Shown here: positions 15,422-24,930 of the stretch, one piece after another
Position numbering within the stretch: position 1 is the stretch's first letter
Layout of the letters: every line of letters starts with the position of its first letter
Source: an uncultured Lachnospiraceae bacterium
Lineage (GTDB): Bacteria > Bacillota > Clostridia > Lachnospirales > Lachnospiraceae
Reading direction: 5' to 3'
Length of the DNA stretch: 42,080 bases
NCBI GenBank assembly: GCA_947086895.1
Contig: CAMUAR010000030.1
Location: 1 to 42,080 of the forward strand
Notes under the pieces: generated by a model
The model's input: only the letters and a program-made list of their open reading frames with translations
Database searches by the model: none
Told to the model about the DNA's origin: nothing
Made by a program: the position numbers and the translations under genes

Positions 15422-16789
15422 TTATTTATCAGGAAAAATCCAGCAAAGCAGCGCACTAAGCCATGTTTGAAGAGCATTGTCATCCGCCCAGAATTCCTTT
15501 GATGGTTCAAAGTAACAGAAGGTATCTCTGGCAGATAAACGGAAGGCAGGGGAAAAGATTTCTCTTGGCTGCGGAAGAAAAAAACTGTCTTTTTTTTGAT
15601 AACAAGTTTCTCTCGTCGCTTTTTTCCGATATTTTTTATCTACAAATTCTGCGATGCTTTTGTGGATTGCCTGATCTTCAAGAGGGAGATAAAAATAATT
15701 TTTGCAATCTTCAAAAAAATATTTTAAAGTTCCTGAATATAGCGGAATCGAAAGTGTAAGCACTCCGGCGGAATCTGCATGGATGGATATTTCTAAAGTT
15801 GTTTTGGCATCGCTGAAACAGTCGCTGTTATTTTTTGATTGAATCGGCAGTGTATAGATAAATCCTTCTGGAAACAGGGTATAAAAATCGGTGCATGTTT
15901 GATAAAAAATGGCAGAAACACCTTGCTTTAAATCGGGAATTGCTTTCAGAGTCCAACGATAAGCATTTTTAAGCAAAGATAAATTCGAATATGCGGCAGC
16001 GATAAAAGTAAGCCCTGAAACATTTTCTTGATTGTGCAGCAAAAGAGTATGCAGCAGTGCTTTGGCGGATGATTTTGAAAACTGACGCAAACCGGTTTCT
16101 GAGAAATCCGGGGTCGAAGTAAAGCGGATCTCTATTTTACTGTTTTTCTTCTTTTTTCTTACATTTGGATTTTTCAGGATTTGCCTGGTTTTTCGATCAC
16201 GAATAAGTTTGCGTATCGCTCTCTTTCTCGCGTATCGCGTCCGCGGATTATTTTTTAAAAATAAATGATATTTTAAGCGTTCGTACCGATAACGTCCAAC
16301 AAATTCCACGTAGACCCAAATAAGATCTCTGCCGGAAAATAAGTCTTTGCGAAAAAAGCCAATGCGCGTTTCCAACGTTTGCTGCTTTAGATTGTCGAGG
16401 GCTAACAACGGTTTGTAAGGGGGAAACTGCCGGTACAAATCAATCTGCGCATGGGAAAGAGAAAAGGATAACTGATATTTTTCACATTTTTTTTGAATGT
16501 ATGGGATATCAAAAGTTGTTCCATTGTAATGAACGATTGCTTTGTAATCTGCAGCAAATAACAAAAAAGAATAAATCAGTTCTTTTTCTTCCGAGAAATC
16601 TTCCAAAAACCATTGATGTAGTTTTTTTTGTCCATCTTTTATACAAATAACTCCAATCAGATAAATATAAGAATTTTCCGGGGAAAGTCCAGTCGTCTCG
16701 ATATCAAGAAACAGCAAGTTTTCAGGATGAAAAGAAAGCAGGGAAAAGCCGTCTGCAGGTGAATCGACGGTTGCAGTAAAATAAAACAT
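15422..16789 (-). CDS. YprB-like RNase H-fold exonuclease-domain protein
   Basis: A 455-residue protein whose N-terminal 190 residues carry an RNase H/DnaQ-like 3'-5' exonuclease fold: LFLDIETTGLSPE (motif I) and VHYNGTTFDIPYI (motif II), as in YprB-type proteins. The rest is Lys/Arg-rich (about 190-230) then a poorly conserved region without a domain I recognise. YprB proteins lack a settled function. The ATG follows a G-run (ggggggtttt) on the minus strand. It converges on the ferredoxin gene with a 27-bp gap and no clear terminator, so transcripts probably overlap. Confidence 0.78.
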   Translation of the reverse strand: MFYFTATVDSPADGFSLLSFHPENLLFLDIETTGLSPENSYIYLIGVICIKDGQKKLHQWFLEDFSEEKELIYSFLLFAADYKAIVHYNGTTFDIPYIQKKCEKYQLSFSLSHAQIDLYRQFPPYKPLLALDNLKQQTLETRIGFFRKDLFSGRDLIWVYVEFVGRYRYERLKYHLFLKNNPRTRYARKRAIRKLIRDRKTRQILKNPNVRKKKKNSKIEIRFTSTPDFSETGLRQFSKSSAKALLHTLLLHNQENVSGLTFIAAAYSNLSLLKNAYRWTLKAIPDLKQGVSAIFYQTCTDFYTLFPEGFIYTLPIQSKNNSDCFSDAKTTLEISIHADSAGVLTLSIPLYSGTLKYFFEDCKNYFYLPLEDQAIHKSIAEFVDKKYRKKATRETCYQKKDSFFLPQPREIFSPAFRLSARDTFCYFEPSKEFWADDNALQTWLSALLCWIFPDK

Positions 16790-16962
16790 AAAACCCCCCT
16801 TTTTAAAAGTTTGTAATCCTCTTTGGTTTTTCCATATTATATTTGAAAATACCGCATAAAAGCGGGAATCTTTCCTTGTATTATCGATTTTACTGCAATT
16901 TATTTACACCGTCAATAGTGAAACAAAAAAGTAAGTTATACATTTTCTTTTTCTTTGGTTTG

Positions 16963-16971
16963 TGTTATACT
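16963..16971 (+). promoter_or_regulatory. extended -10 box upstream of ruvA
   Basis: TGT followed by TATACT (16966-16971) forms an extended -10. The -35 region is only T-rich. It would give a leader of about 75 bases before ruvA. The rest of 16790-17053 is AT-rich without a gene, and an ATTATA at 16836-16841 could be a -10 for the divergent yprB-like gene. Confidence 0.45.
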
Positions 16972-17053
16972 TAACATCAGTGCATAGCGTCGATAAAGAA
17001 AGTAATCGGATAACAAGGTCAAGGAGATTTATAAAAATCAGGAGGGGCAGAGG

Positions 17054-17665
17054 GTGATTTCATTTATTCGGGGAAAAATTGCATGGATCACGGAAAATAC
17101 AGTGGTGATCGATCATCAAGGCATTGGTTATGAAGTGTCTGTTCCAGCGTCTATACTGATGAAGCAGCCAAGACAAGGAGAAGAAATATTTTTATATACA
17201 TACCTACAGGTGAGGGAGGATGGAATATCGCTGTTTGGGTTTGAGAGCAGGGATGAACTGAAAGTATTTCGGATGCTGATTGGCGTCAGCGGGATTGGAC
17301 CAAAAGGTGCAGTCGGTATTTTGTCGGCTGTTTCGGTGGATAATTTAAGATTTGCAGTGCTGTCGGAAGATGAAAAAACAATTTCAAAGGCACCGGGAAT
17401 CGGAACAAAAACCGCAAGAAAATTGATTTTGGAATTAAAGGATAAGTTTAAATTAGAAGATGCGTTCAGGCAAAATATTCTGCCGGAGTCTGGTCAGATC
17501 GAAGAGACAAAAAATGCGCGCCAGCAAATGATTTACGAAGCGATACAGGCGCTTACCGCGCTTGGTTTTTCCAGAACGGAGGCGAGCAGAGCGGTAAATG
17601 CAGTAGAATTATCCGAAGAAATAACAGCCGATGATCTGCTGAAAGCCGCGTTAAAAAAATTGTAG
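17054..17665 (+). CDS. ruvA: Holliday junction branch migration protein RuvA
   Basis: RuvA binds four-way DNA junctions and loads RuvB. The OB domain (MISFIRGKIAWITENTVVID), the two helix-hairpin-helix motifs (GVSGIGPKGAVGIL and KAPGIGTKTARKLILELKDK) and the C-terminal RuvB-contacting three-helix domain (ALTALGFSRTEA) are all present in 203 residues. The start is GTG, well placed behind AGGAGGGG. ruvB follows 113 bp later. Confidence 0.97.
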   Translation: MISFIRGKIAWITENTVVIDHQGIGYEVSVPASILMKQPRQGEEIFLYTYLQVREDGISLFGFESRDELKVFRMLIGVSGIGPKGAVGILSAVSVDNLRFAVLSEDEKTISKAPGIGTKTARKLILELKDKFKLEDAFRQNILPESGQIEETKNARQQMIYEAIQALTALGFSRTEASRAVNAVELSEEITADDLLKAALKKL

Positions 17666-17717
17666 ATGCATTTTTAAAAGACGCGGGCAATTCTGTTTAT
17701 CTTGAAAAAATGATTTT

Positions 17718-17732
17718 TCGGTGAAAGACCGA
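17718..17732. other. small hairpin between ruvA and ruvB
   Basis: TCGGT (17718-17722) pairs with ACCGA (17728-17732) around GAAAG, flanked by T before and A after. On the plus strand it lacks a T-tail. It may be a weak minus-strand terminator or an mRNA structure in the ruvAB transcript. Confidence 0.3.
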
Positions 17733-17778
17733 CAAAAAAAGAAATTATTGAGGGAGTATACCAGAAGGGGATAAGATC

Positions 17779-18777
17779 ATGGCAAAAAGAATGATAGCGA
17801 CGGAGTTTACGGAGGAAGATGAAAAGATTGAGGGAAGCCTTCGACCGCAGCTGTTAAAAGATTATATCGGACAGCAAAAAGCAAAAGCAAATCTGAAAGT
17901 ATATATTGACGCGGCGAGGGAGAGAGGAGAAGCCCTAGATCATGTGCTTTTTTTTGGACCACCTGGATTAGGAAAGACAACACTTGCCGGTATTATTGCA
18001 AATGAGATGGGAGTCCGCTTAAAAACCACCTCTGGACCTGCGATTGAAAAGCCGGGAGATATGGCGGCAATCTTAAATAATCTTCAGCCGAACGATATCT
18101 TGTTTATCGATGAAATTCATCGGCTCAACCGTCAAGTAGAGGAAATTTTATATCCGGCGATGGAGGACTTTGCGATTGATATTGTGATTGGCAAAGGGGC
18201 AGCCGCAAAGTCTTTGCGGCTGGAACTTCCCCCATTTACGCTGGTTGGGGCGACGACGCGCGCTGGAATGCTGACGGCGCCTCTGCGCGATCGTTTTGGG
18301 GTGATAAACAGGCTGGAATTTTATACGGTAGAAGAACTTGAAAAGATTATTCTGCGCTCTGCGGGCGTATTGAAAGTTGAGATTGAGAAAGAAGGGGCAA
18401 TAGAACTTGCACGGCGTTCACGTGGTACTCCAAGACTTGCAAATCGGCTGCTAAAGCGGGTCAGAGATTTTGCACAAGTAAAATATGATGGGCGGATTAC
18501 CAAACAGGCAGCAGACTTTGCGCTTGATTTACTGGAAGTGGATCGATTGGGACTTGATAATATCGACCGCGAAATCCTGCTTGCAATGATACAGAAGTTT
18601 GGCGGAAGACCAGTTGGAATCGAGGCGGTAGCGACAACAATCGGGGAGGATGTCGGCACAGTCGAGGAAGTTTATGAGCCGTACCTTGTTCAAAATGGGC
18701 TGATTGTGCGAACACCGCGGGGCAGACAAGTTACGGATTTGGCATACACCCATCTGGGTGTAAAAAAGTCAGTTTAA
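17779..18777 (+). CDS. ruvB: Holliday junction branch migration helicase RuvB
   Basis: The AAA+ motor that pumps DNA through the RuvA-bound junction. Walker A is GPPGLGKTT (about 59-67), Walker B is [17 protein letters not shown] holds sensor I and nearby arginines, and [10 protein letters not shown] is sensor II. A C-terminal winged helix ends the protein ([20 protein letters not shown]). The 332-residue length is normal. It starts [17 protein letters not shown] after a short acidic lead, with a ribosome site aagggg. It forms a pair with ruvA. Confidence 0.98.
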   Translation: MAKRMIATEFTEEDEKIEGSLRPQLLKDYIGQQKAKANLKVYIDAARERGEALDHVLFFGPPGLGKTTLAGIIANEMGVRLKTTSGPAIEKPGDMAAILNNLQPNDILFIDEIHRLNRQVEEILYPAMEDFAIDIVIGKGAAAKSLRLELPPFTLVGATTRAGMLTAPLRDRFGVINRLEFYTVEELEKIILRSAGVLKVEIEKEGAIELARRSRGTPRLANRLLKRVRDFAQVKYDGRITKQAADFALDLLEVDRLGLDNIDREILLAMIQKFGGRPVGIEAVATTIGEDVGTVEEVYEPYLVQNGLIVRTPRGRQVTDLAYTHLGVKKSV

Positions 18778-18781
18778 AACA

Positions 18782-18809
18782 TTGTAATTTTGGTTTTTTT
18801 TGATATAAT
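18782..18809 (+). promoter_or_regulatory. promoter upstream of zapA
   Basis: TGA-TATAAT (18801-18809) is a perfect extended -10. TTGTAA (18782-18787) lies 16 bp upstream as a partial -35. Transcription would start near 18816, about 75 bases before zapA. Confidence 0.6.
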
Positions 18810-18890
18810 AATAGAGATAAAGACGAAATTTGCTGTAAGTACAAAAGGCTTTTAGGGGTGGGATTCAAAAGCGTGACGGGAGGATGCAAA

Positions 18891-19460
18891 ATGAACAAAC
18901 TGACAGATACGGATGTCATTATCAATGGGAAACAGTGCACAATCAGCGGCTATGAGAGCAGCGAATATATGCACAAAGTAGCTTCCTATTTAAATGACAA
19001 GTATACAGAGTTCAAAAAGCAGCCATCCTACCAGCAGCTTGATAATGAAATGAGAAATATTCTGCTGCAATTAAACATTGCGGACGACTATTTTAAATTG
19101 AAAGAACAGATGCGCGATAGAGAGAATGACAGTGATCTGAAAAGCAATGAGATTTTTGAGTTAAAACATGAAGTTATATCGCTGCAGACAAAATTGAACA
19201 CAATGTCAAAAGAGTTGGAAAAGGAAAAACGCGAACGGTTTGAACAGGAAAAACGCAATGTGCGGCTTGAAACAGAGTTGGAGAATCTTCAGCGCATGGG
19301 AGCGCGCCTTGGAATACCGGAGGCGGTCAAGAGCAATCATATCCAAAATAATATAAATCAGAATTCAGAGAAAAAAGATTTTGAGGAGCAGAAGAACAGC
19401 GGAAACAAAAGTCAGGAAAACAGCAAAAAAGCAGATGGTCAGATTAAAGGGACGGTGTGA
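18891..19460 (+). CDS. zapA: cell division protein ZapA, long coiled-coil form
   Basis: ZapA binds FtsZ and bundles its filaments at the division site. The N-terminal 85 residues match ZapA (TDVIINGKQCTISGYESSEYMHKVASYLNDK pattern, described here in part). A coiled coil follows (about 75-150), then a polar disordered tail rich in Asn, Lys and Glu. The protein is 189 residues against about 110 in compact ZapA. ATG 18891 is chosen for its ribosome site (gggagg); a GTG-type start at 18858 adds unconserved residues. The stop overlaps the next start (TGATG), so the pair is translationally coupled. Confidence 0.85.
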   Translation: MNKLTDTDVIINGKQCTISGYESSEYMHKVASYLNDKYTEFKKQPSYQQLDNEMRNILLQLNIADDYFKLKEQMRDRENDSDLKSNEIFELKHEVISLQTKLNTMSKELEKEKRERFEQEKRNVRLETELENLQRMGARLGIPEAVKSNHIQNNINQNSEKKDFEEQKNSGNKSQENSKKADGQIKGTV

Positions 19461-22126
19461 TGCAAAAAGGTAAAAAAGTTGAAATATTGGCGCCAGCCGG
19501 ATCGATGGACGCGCTGCGCGCGGCGGTGCATGCCGGTGCGGATGCGGTCTATATGGGAGGAGCAAAGTTTGGTGCAAGAGCGTTCGCAGACAATCCGGAT
19601 ACCGATGGGATGTTGTCTGCGATTGATTATGCCCATCTTTACGGCAGACGGCTGTATTTGACGGTAAACACTCTGTTAAAGCCAGAGGAGATGGGAAATG
19701 CACTATACCATTATCTAAAACCGTATTATCAGGCGGGACTGGACGCAGTGATTGTGCAGGATATGGGGGTTGTGGAGTTTGTAAGCAGAGAATTTCCAGG
19801 GCTTTCGATCCATCTAAGTACGCAGATGTCCGTTGTGATGGCTGAGGGGACGGGAAATTTCAGAGATTATCCTGTGACAAGACTTGTCCCAGCAAGAGAA
19901 CTTGGTTTTTCAGAATTAAGGAGGATGCGCGCAGGGACAAACCTTGAGATCGAGACGTTTGTACATGGGGCGCTTTGCTATTGTTATTCCGGGCAGTGCT
20001 TGATGAGCAGCATGATCGGCGGCAGAAGCGGAAACAGAGGCAGGTGCGCCCAGCCATGCCGAATGGAATACCAGATAAGCAGTTCTGATAACAAGACAGA
20101 GAAAGAACCAGACAATAACAAAAGTTTAAAGCAAACTGGAAGAAAAAATTTGGAGGGCAATTATCTTCTCAGCCCGAAAGATATCTGTACGCTTTCTATG
20201 ATTCCAGAACTTGTGGAAGCAGGAATTGACTCATTTAAAATTGAAGGGCGGATGAAGAAATACCAGTATGCGGCAGGTGTTGTGGCGGCGTACCGCACCG
20301 AGGTAGACCGATATTTTGAACTTGGACAAAAGCAGTATGCCGCGTTTCATCGGGAGCATCCAGAAGTGCTGCAGCAAGCGGTATCGGATTTGCAGGATTT
20401 GTATAATCGCGGCGGCTTTTCGGATGGCTATTATAAAATGCACAATGGACGAGCGATGATGTCTATGATGCGCCCAAACCACAGCGGTGTGAAAGTCGGC
20501 TCGGTTGTGCAGGTAAAAAAGAATCGGGCAGTGTTAAATGTGACAAGACAGCTGAATGCACAAGATCTTTTAGAATTGCGCTCAAGGTCGGGAGATACTT
20601 ACGAGTTTACTTTAAAAGAGGGAAAGCAAGAAGGAACACAGTTTGAGACAAATTTCTTGCCGGGATTTCAAATAGATCCCGGAGATAACGTCTGCCGGAT
20701 ACGAAATAATGTTTTATTGACAGGGCTGTCGGAACAATATTTCACGCATGGACCAAAGATTGCTATTGACGGGGAACTGATCGCAAAAGCAGGGCAAAAG
20801 CTAAGACTTAAAGTCGTAATACCAAAAGGGCGCCGCGGTATGCCAAAGATCCCAAACGATCAAGAAAATTCCGGTCTTGCAGTGAGCAAAACCAAAGTTT
20901 TGGAAGAGAATCCTCAGGAGATAATACCAGATGACTTGAATGTTGGCGTTGAGGAAGTGATTGTTTTTGTGGAAGGTGAAATTGTACAGCGCGCGCAAAA
21001 GCAGCCAATCACAGAAGAAAAATTGCAGGAACAGTTAAAAAAGACAGGCGATACGCCGTTTTTCTTTCAGCATCTTAAAATATACTGCGAAGGTGAAATA
21101 TTTATCCCAGTAGCAAAGTTAAATGAGTTGCGCAGAGAAGCGATGGATAAGCTTTTTACAGCCGCCTGCGAAAAACATCAAAGAAAGTTCCAGGAACATG
21201 AAAAAACTTATTTTGTGCTTGAAAACTATGAAGCAGAAAAAGACAAGTTGGGTGTAAAAGATGGTATCTGTACACAGGAAGATTCCAAAACTGGAGAAAT
21301 TAAAAATGTATTTGAGAAGATCAGCGCAAGCGTGCTTACATTAGAGCAGGCAAAGGCTGCGATGGCCAGTGGAAGGATAACAAGGTTATATTATGATATT
21401 GCGGCGATGCCGCAGGAAGATCTGCAAAAGACTGCAGAACTGGCAGTAAAATCAGGAGTGGAATTTTTTGTACGGCTGCCGCAGATTTGCCGTGCGGACA
21501 CTTATGATTGGCTTGTACAGCAGAAAGAGCGCCTGCTTTTGCCGAATGTTTCGGGATATCTGCTGCGCAATTACGAAGAATTATATTTGTTTGCAAACCA
21601 GTGGAAATCAGAATGTGCTGAAAAAAAGTTAGTTGCAGATGTTATGTTTTACACAATGAACCAGGAAGCAAAGAAGTTTTTAAAAAAAGCAGGAGTATCG
21701 TCGTTTACCGCGCCTTATGAATTGAATGCATCAGAACTTGCAAAACTTGGACTTTTTGATATGGAGCTGATTGTCTATGGACGTATTCCACTTATGGTTT
21801 CAGCGCAATGTGTAAGAAATAATACAGTAGGATGTATAAAAAAACAGCAAAATTCCGAAAATAAAATTTTTCTTATTGACCGCAAGAAAGAGAAACTTCC
21901 GGTACTTTCCTGCTGCCAGTTTTGTTACAGCACGATTTACAGTGAAAAATATCTCTCACTTTTAGAACAGAAGGAAGAAATTAAACGGCTTGCACCAGCT
22001 TTTTTGCGGTATGATTTTACAACAGAAACAAAAGAGGAAGTAACCAATGTGCTTTTACAAAAAACGAAAGAAACACAGCAAAAAAAAGCAGTCACCAGCG
22101 GGCATTTTTTAAGCGGAGTACAGTAA
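19460..22126 (+). CDS. U32 family peptidase-like protein with DUF3656 (RlhA/TrhP type)
   Basis: An 888-residue U32 protein. The N-terminus has the hallmark EILAPAGSMDALRAAVHAGA and ADAVYMGG, and a cysteine cluster near 175-200 (CYCYSGQC ... CAQPC) that in relatives holds an iron-sulfur cluster. Though named peptidases, characterised relatives such as TrhP and RlhA hydroxylate tRNA or rRNA bases using prephenate, so an RNA modification role is more likely than proteolysis; which RNA is unknown. The C-terminal half fits the DUF3656 and second U32-like region. The ATG overlaps the zapA stop by one base; a GTG three bases earlier is the alternative. Confidence 0.85.
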   Translation: MQKGKKVEILAPAGSMDALRAAVHAGADAVYMGGAKFGARAFADNPDTDGMLSAIDYAHLYGRRLYLTVNTLLKPEEMGNALYHYLKPYYQAGLDAVIVQDMGVVEFVSREFPGLSIHLSTQMSVVMAEGTGNFRDYPVTRLVPARELGFSELRRMRAGTNLEIETFVHGALCYCYSGQCLMSSMIGGRSGNRGRCAQPCRMEYQISSSDNKTEKEPDNNKSLKQTGRKNLEGNYLLSPKDICTLSMIPELVEAGIDSFKIEGRMKKYQYAAGVVAAYRTEVDRYFELGQKQYAAFHREHPEVLQQAVSDLQDLYNRGGFSDGYYKMHNGRAMMSMMRPNHSGVKVGSVVQVKKNRAVLNVTRQLNAQDLLELRSRSGDTYEFTLKEGKQEGTQFETNFLPGFQIDPGDNVCRIRNNVLLTGLSEQYFTHGPKIAIDGELIAKAGQKLRLKVVIPKGRRGMPKIPNDQENSGLAVSKTKVLEENPQEIIPDDLNVGVEEVIVFVEGEIVQRAQKQPITEEKLQEQLKKTGDTPFFFQHLKIYCEGEIFIPVAKLNELRREAMDKLFTAACEKHQRKFQEHEKTYFVLENYEAEKDKLGVKDGICTQEDSKTGEIKNVFEKISASVLTLEQAKAAMASGRITRLYYDIAAMPQEDLQKTAELAVKSGVEFFVRLPQICRADTYDWLVQQKERLLLPNVSGYLLRNYEELYLFANQWKSECAEKKLVADVMFYTMNQEAKKFLKKAGVSSFTAPYELNASELAKLGLFDMELIVYGRIPLMVSAQCVRNNTVGCIKKQQNSENKIFLIDRKKEKLPVLSCCQFCYSTIYSEKYLSLLEQKEEIKRLAPAFLRYDFTTETKEEVTNVLLQKTKETQQKKAVTSGHFLSGVQ

Positions 22127-22130
22127 TCTT

Positions 22131-22234
22131 ACTGGTAAATTAAAAACCAGTATGGTATAATATCGATGGGTATTATACCAGCGCCGATTCGCGTCCGACC
22201 GAAGGGAGGACAAATACTTTGGCGAATCGTGCGC
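22131..22234 (+). repeat. dispersed structured repeat, copy 2
   Basis: Three hairpins stand in line: ACTGGT/ACCAGT (22131-22151), TGGTATAATA/TATTATACCA (22153-22180), and a 12-bp stem of GCGC plus CGATTCGC (22181-22192) with GCGAATCG and GCGC (22222-22234, one bulged T). Inside, GTCC (22193-22196) faces GGAC (22208-22211) around GACCGAAGGGA. The second and third hairpins match copy 1 in order, spacing and loop, with paired changes in the stems. It lies in the gap before the M3 peptidase gene; its TATAAT-like bases could also serve as a promoter -10. Confidence 0.65.
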
Positions 22235-22323
22235 ATTAAAATCCTTATAACCCTTTGCTGCGCGGGGGATGCAGAAGATATATTCTGCAAAAAATAAAAT
22301 AAGACGCAGTATGGAGGCTGATT

Positions 22324-24447
22324 ATGCGGACAAAAAGAACAAGGAAACTATGGGCATTTCTCCTGCTTTTATGCATGATCTTCCAGCTTTCTCCTGTTTT
22401 TAGGGCAGAGGCTGCGGAGGTTTCCGAAGCTGTTTTAAATGGAGAAGAACATGCGGCGCTTTCTCTAAAAGAAATTTTTGAAAGCTATGAGCATACCGAC
22501 CCAGAAGAGTTTTATCAGGGATTGGAGGAATTAAAAGAGCTTGCGGCAGAAGAAGAAACTGCGAAGGCAGCGAAAGAACTTTATGATAAGCTTGATCTTG
22601 CTTACACAAAGGCATACACAATGTGGATTATTTCCTCAACAGCGAACCGTGTGGATGCGACAAATGCGGAAATGATGGAAGAGTCTGCGTACAATACTAT
22701 TTTAATTAACCAGATGCGCGACAAATTCTGTCTGTGCATCAAAGAGATTTTGGATTTGCCGGGTGTCAGCGAAATTACTGCATCTTTTACAGAGGAAGAT
22801 GTAGAATTTTTTTCCGCCTACGAAGAAATGACAGAAGAACAGTTTGCTGTGGTAAGCCATGAGGAGGAGCTTCTTCAGGAGTATGCGACAAAGCAGCTTC
22901 AGGCAAATATGCTAACCATCGATGTAAACGGTACTCCAATGGGTTTTAACGATATTGAAAATGCTGCAGCGCTCGGTCAGATTGATATGAGCACTTATTT
23001 TGAAAAGCATATGGAACTGATGGATATGCAAAATGCTTTGCTGGGGGATGTTTATCTTCGTCTGGTGAAAGCGCGTCAGGAAATCGCTTCTTTACGCGGA
23101 TATGATAACTATAATGATTATATGTATGAGTCTTATGGCCGCGATTATACTCCAGAAGAAATTCAGGAGTTTTGTGATTCGGTAAAAGTATATTTGTCTG
23201 AGCCATATTATTATTTGCAGAACCTTATTGATTGGAATGCAGAATGTCTGCATTTGATCTATGAGCCGGAAAAGATTTCTGAGATTCTTTCAAATTATAT
23301 TCCTCAGACTTCCGAAAAGCTGCAGGACGGGCTTAACCACCTGTTAGAAAATAAACTTTATGATATCGACTATTCCGAAGTCAAAATGTCGGGAGCATTC
23401 ACTACATACTTTCCATATTTCAATACAGAATGCATTGTGATGCAGCCAAATGGAAACACTTATGATCTTTTGACAATGGTGCATGAATTTGGTCATTTTA
23501 ACGCGGATTACACACAGGGAAGCATGGGTTCTCTCGATGTTGCGGAAGTACAGTCACAGGGGCTGGAAATGCTGTTTATGGAGCACTATCAGGATATTTT
23601 TGGAAAAGATGCTGCCATTGTGGAAGAGTATGTTATCCTTCAGATGCTTTACTCCTTTGTTTCCGGCTGTATGAACAATGAGCTGGAGACATGGGCTTAC
23701 GAGCAGGAAGACCTTACGTTGGATGCTTTGAATGCAAAGAACAAAGAGCTTTTAATGGCTTATGAACATATGCAGGAAAATACATGGCAGCTTGAGTATT
23801 ACAGCAGGTCATGGGTGCAGACTCCACATTATTTTACAAGCCCATGCTACTATATCAGTTATGCTACTTCCGTTGCAGGAGCTTTTGCGATCCGCGAGCT
23901 TAATGCGAAAGATCACGATGCCGCTGTAAAGGCATATCTCAAAGTGGCGAACGCAGAGACGGATAAGGGATTTTTTGAGGTGATGGAAGATGCTGGTCTT
24001 GGCGATGTACTTGCGCCAAAAACAATTCAGTCGGTCGGGGAAGAGCTGATGGCGCATTTTGATCTCGCAAAGCGTTTTGAAGAAAAATACGCGCAGCCGG
24101 AAGAAGAGCAGAACCCGGAGAAAGAGGAAGTTTTAGAAGAACAGAAATCCTGTTATGTGCGCAAGGGCGATACGCTTGCAAAGATAGGAAGCCGTTTTAA
24201 AGTTGATTGGAAGAAAATTGCAGAATTAAACGGCATTAAGGCTCCGTACAAGATCTATGCGGGACAGAAACTGCTTCTTCCAGAAAATGCGGTGATAACT
24301 TCGGAGAAAGTGACTGTACAGAAGGGCGATACGCTTGGCAAGATTGCGGCTTCTCTTGGAATGAACTGGCAGGTACTTGCAGAACTGCTTGGTTTAAAAG
24401 CACCATATACAATCTATGAAGGTGAAGTATTAGAGTTTGCTTACTAA
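22324..24447 (+). CDS. secreted M3 family oligoendopeptidase with two LysM domains
   Basis: A 707-residue metallopeptidase. An N-terminal signal peptide is clear (MRTKRTRKLWAF, then a hydrophobic run ending RAEAAE). The M3 catalytic domain carries the zinc motif HEFGH at 387-391 (TMVHEFGHFNADY), with the third ligand Glu expected about 25 residues on (EVQSQGLEMLFMEHY). Two LysM repeats close the protein (about 609-655 and 663-707, each with GDTLxKI and a KAPYxIYxG segment), which bind peptidoglycan. M3 peptidases are usually cytosolic, so a wall-bound export form is less common. An intergenic repeat precedes it and a terminator follows. The ribosome site is tatggaggctg. Confidence 0.92.
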   Translation: MRTKRTRKLWAFLLLLCMIFQLSPVFRAEAAEVSEAVLNGEEHAALSLKEIFESYEHTDPEEFYQGLEELKELAAEEETAKAAKELYDKLDLAYTKAYTMWIISSTANRVDATNAEMMEESAYNTILINQMRDKFCLCIKEILDLPGVSEITASFTEEDVEFFSAYEEMTEEQFAVVSHEEELLQEYATKQLQANMLTIDVNGTPMGFNDIENAAALGQIDMSTYFEKHMELMDMQNALLGDVYLRLVKARQEIASLRGYDNYNDYMYESYGRDYTPEEIQEFCDSVKVYLSEPYYYLQNLIDWNAECLHLIYEPEKISEILSNYIPQTSEKLQDGLNHLLENKLYDIDYSEVKMSGAFTTYFPYFNTECIVMQPNGNTYDLLTMVHEFGHFNADYTQGSMGSLDVAEVQSQGLEMLFMEHYQDIFGKDAAIVEEYVILQMLYSFVSGCMNNELETWAYEQEDLTLDALNAKNKELLMAYEHMQENTWQLEYYSRSWVQTPHYFTSPCYYISYATSVAGAFAIRELNAKDHDAAVKAYLKVANAETDKGFFEVMEDAGLGDVLAPKTIQSVGEELMAHFDLAKRFEEKYAQPEEEQNPEKEEVLEEQKSCYVRKGDTLAKIGSRFKVDWKKIAELNGIKAPYKIYAGQKLLLPENAVITSEKVTVQKGDTLGKIAASLGMNWQVLAELLGLKAPYTIYEGEVLEFAY

Positions 24448-24478
24448 ACAGAACAATAAAATCTTGGTAAAAAACAGG

Positions 24479-24510
24479 CAGAAGTCAGCATGTATGCTGG
24501 CTTCTGTTTG
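24479..24510. terminator. bidirectional terminator
   Basis: CAGAAGTCAGCAT (24479-24491) pairs with ATGCTGGCTTCTG (24494-24506), one G-T wobble, two-base loop. TTTG follows on the plus strand and A-rich sequence precedes it. It lies between the convergent M3 peptidase and blaI-like genes and can serve both. Confidence 0.75.
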
Positions 24511-24534
24511 CTTTGAACAGCGAATATAATTTTA

Positions 24535-24888
24535 CTATTCTTCGGCGGTATCAATAATTTGCCGAATATGGTCAGCCTCAGCCTTTGTCAGTTTTCTGTC
24601 CTTTAAAAATGCGGCGAGGAATGTTGGTATATGACCGTTGCTGGTGCGCTGAAGCAATTCCTCGCTCTCCTGATGATCTACTTCATCTTTTGTCACCAGG
24701 GAGGACACAATAGTATTTTCACTTTTGACAATTTTTTTGTCCGTCAGTTTTTTGATTACCGTGTAGGTAGTTGATTTTTTCCAGCCGAGAGATTGGTTGC
24801 AAAGAGCTACTAGGGCTGGACTTGCAATCGGTTCATGTTCCCAGAGAATACTTAAAAAACGATATTCGCTCTCAAATATTTTTTCCAT
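24535..24888 (-). CDS. BlaI/MecI/CopY family transcriptional repressor
   Basis: A 117-residue winged-helix repressor. FESEYRFLSILWEHEPI begins the DNA-binding domain and STTYTVIKKLTDKKIV is the recognition-helix signature of the family. The C-terminal dimerisation helices are short (SNGHIPTFLAAFLKDRKLTKAEADHIRQ). ATG 24888 is used because AGGAG lies seven bases upstream; a longer reading from 24960 begins within the promoter. No BlaR1/MecR1 sensor peptidase, beta-lactamase or copper ATPase gene is nearby, so its trigger and targets are unknown. A dyad over its own promoter suggests autoregulation. Confidence 0.88.
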   Translation of the reverse strand: MEKIFESEYRFLSILWEHEPIASPALVALCNQSLGWKKSTTYTVIKKLTDKKIVKSENTIVSSLVTKDEVDHQESEELLQRTSNGHIPTFLAAFLKDRKLTKAEADHIRQIIDTAEE

Positions 24889-24930
24889 GGCGATACTCCT
24901 TTCCATAGACGAATTATAATAGAACAATGA

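Noticed and set aside
18858..18890. 11-residue N-terminal extension of ZapA
   Set aside because: The later ATG at 18891 has the better ribosome site and the family's usual beginning.
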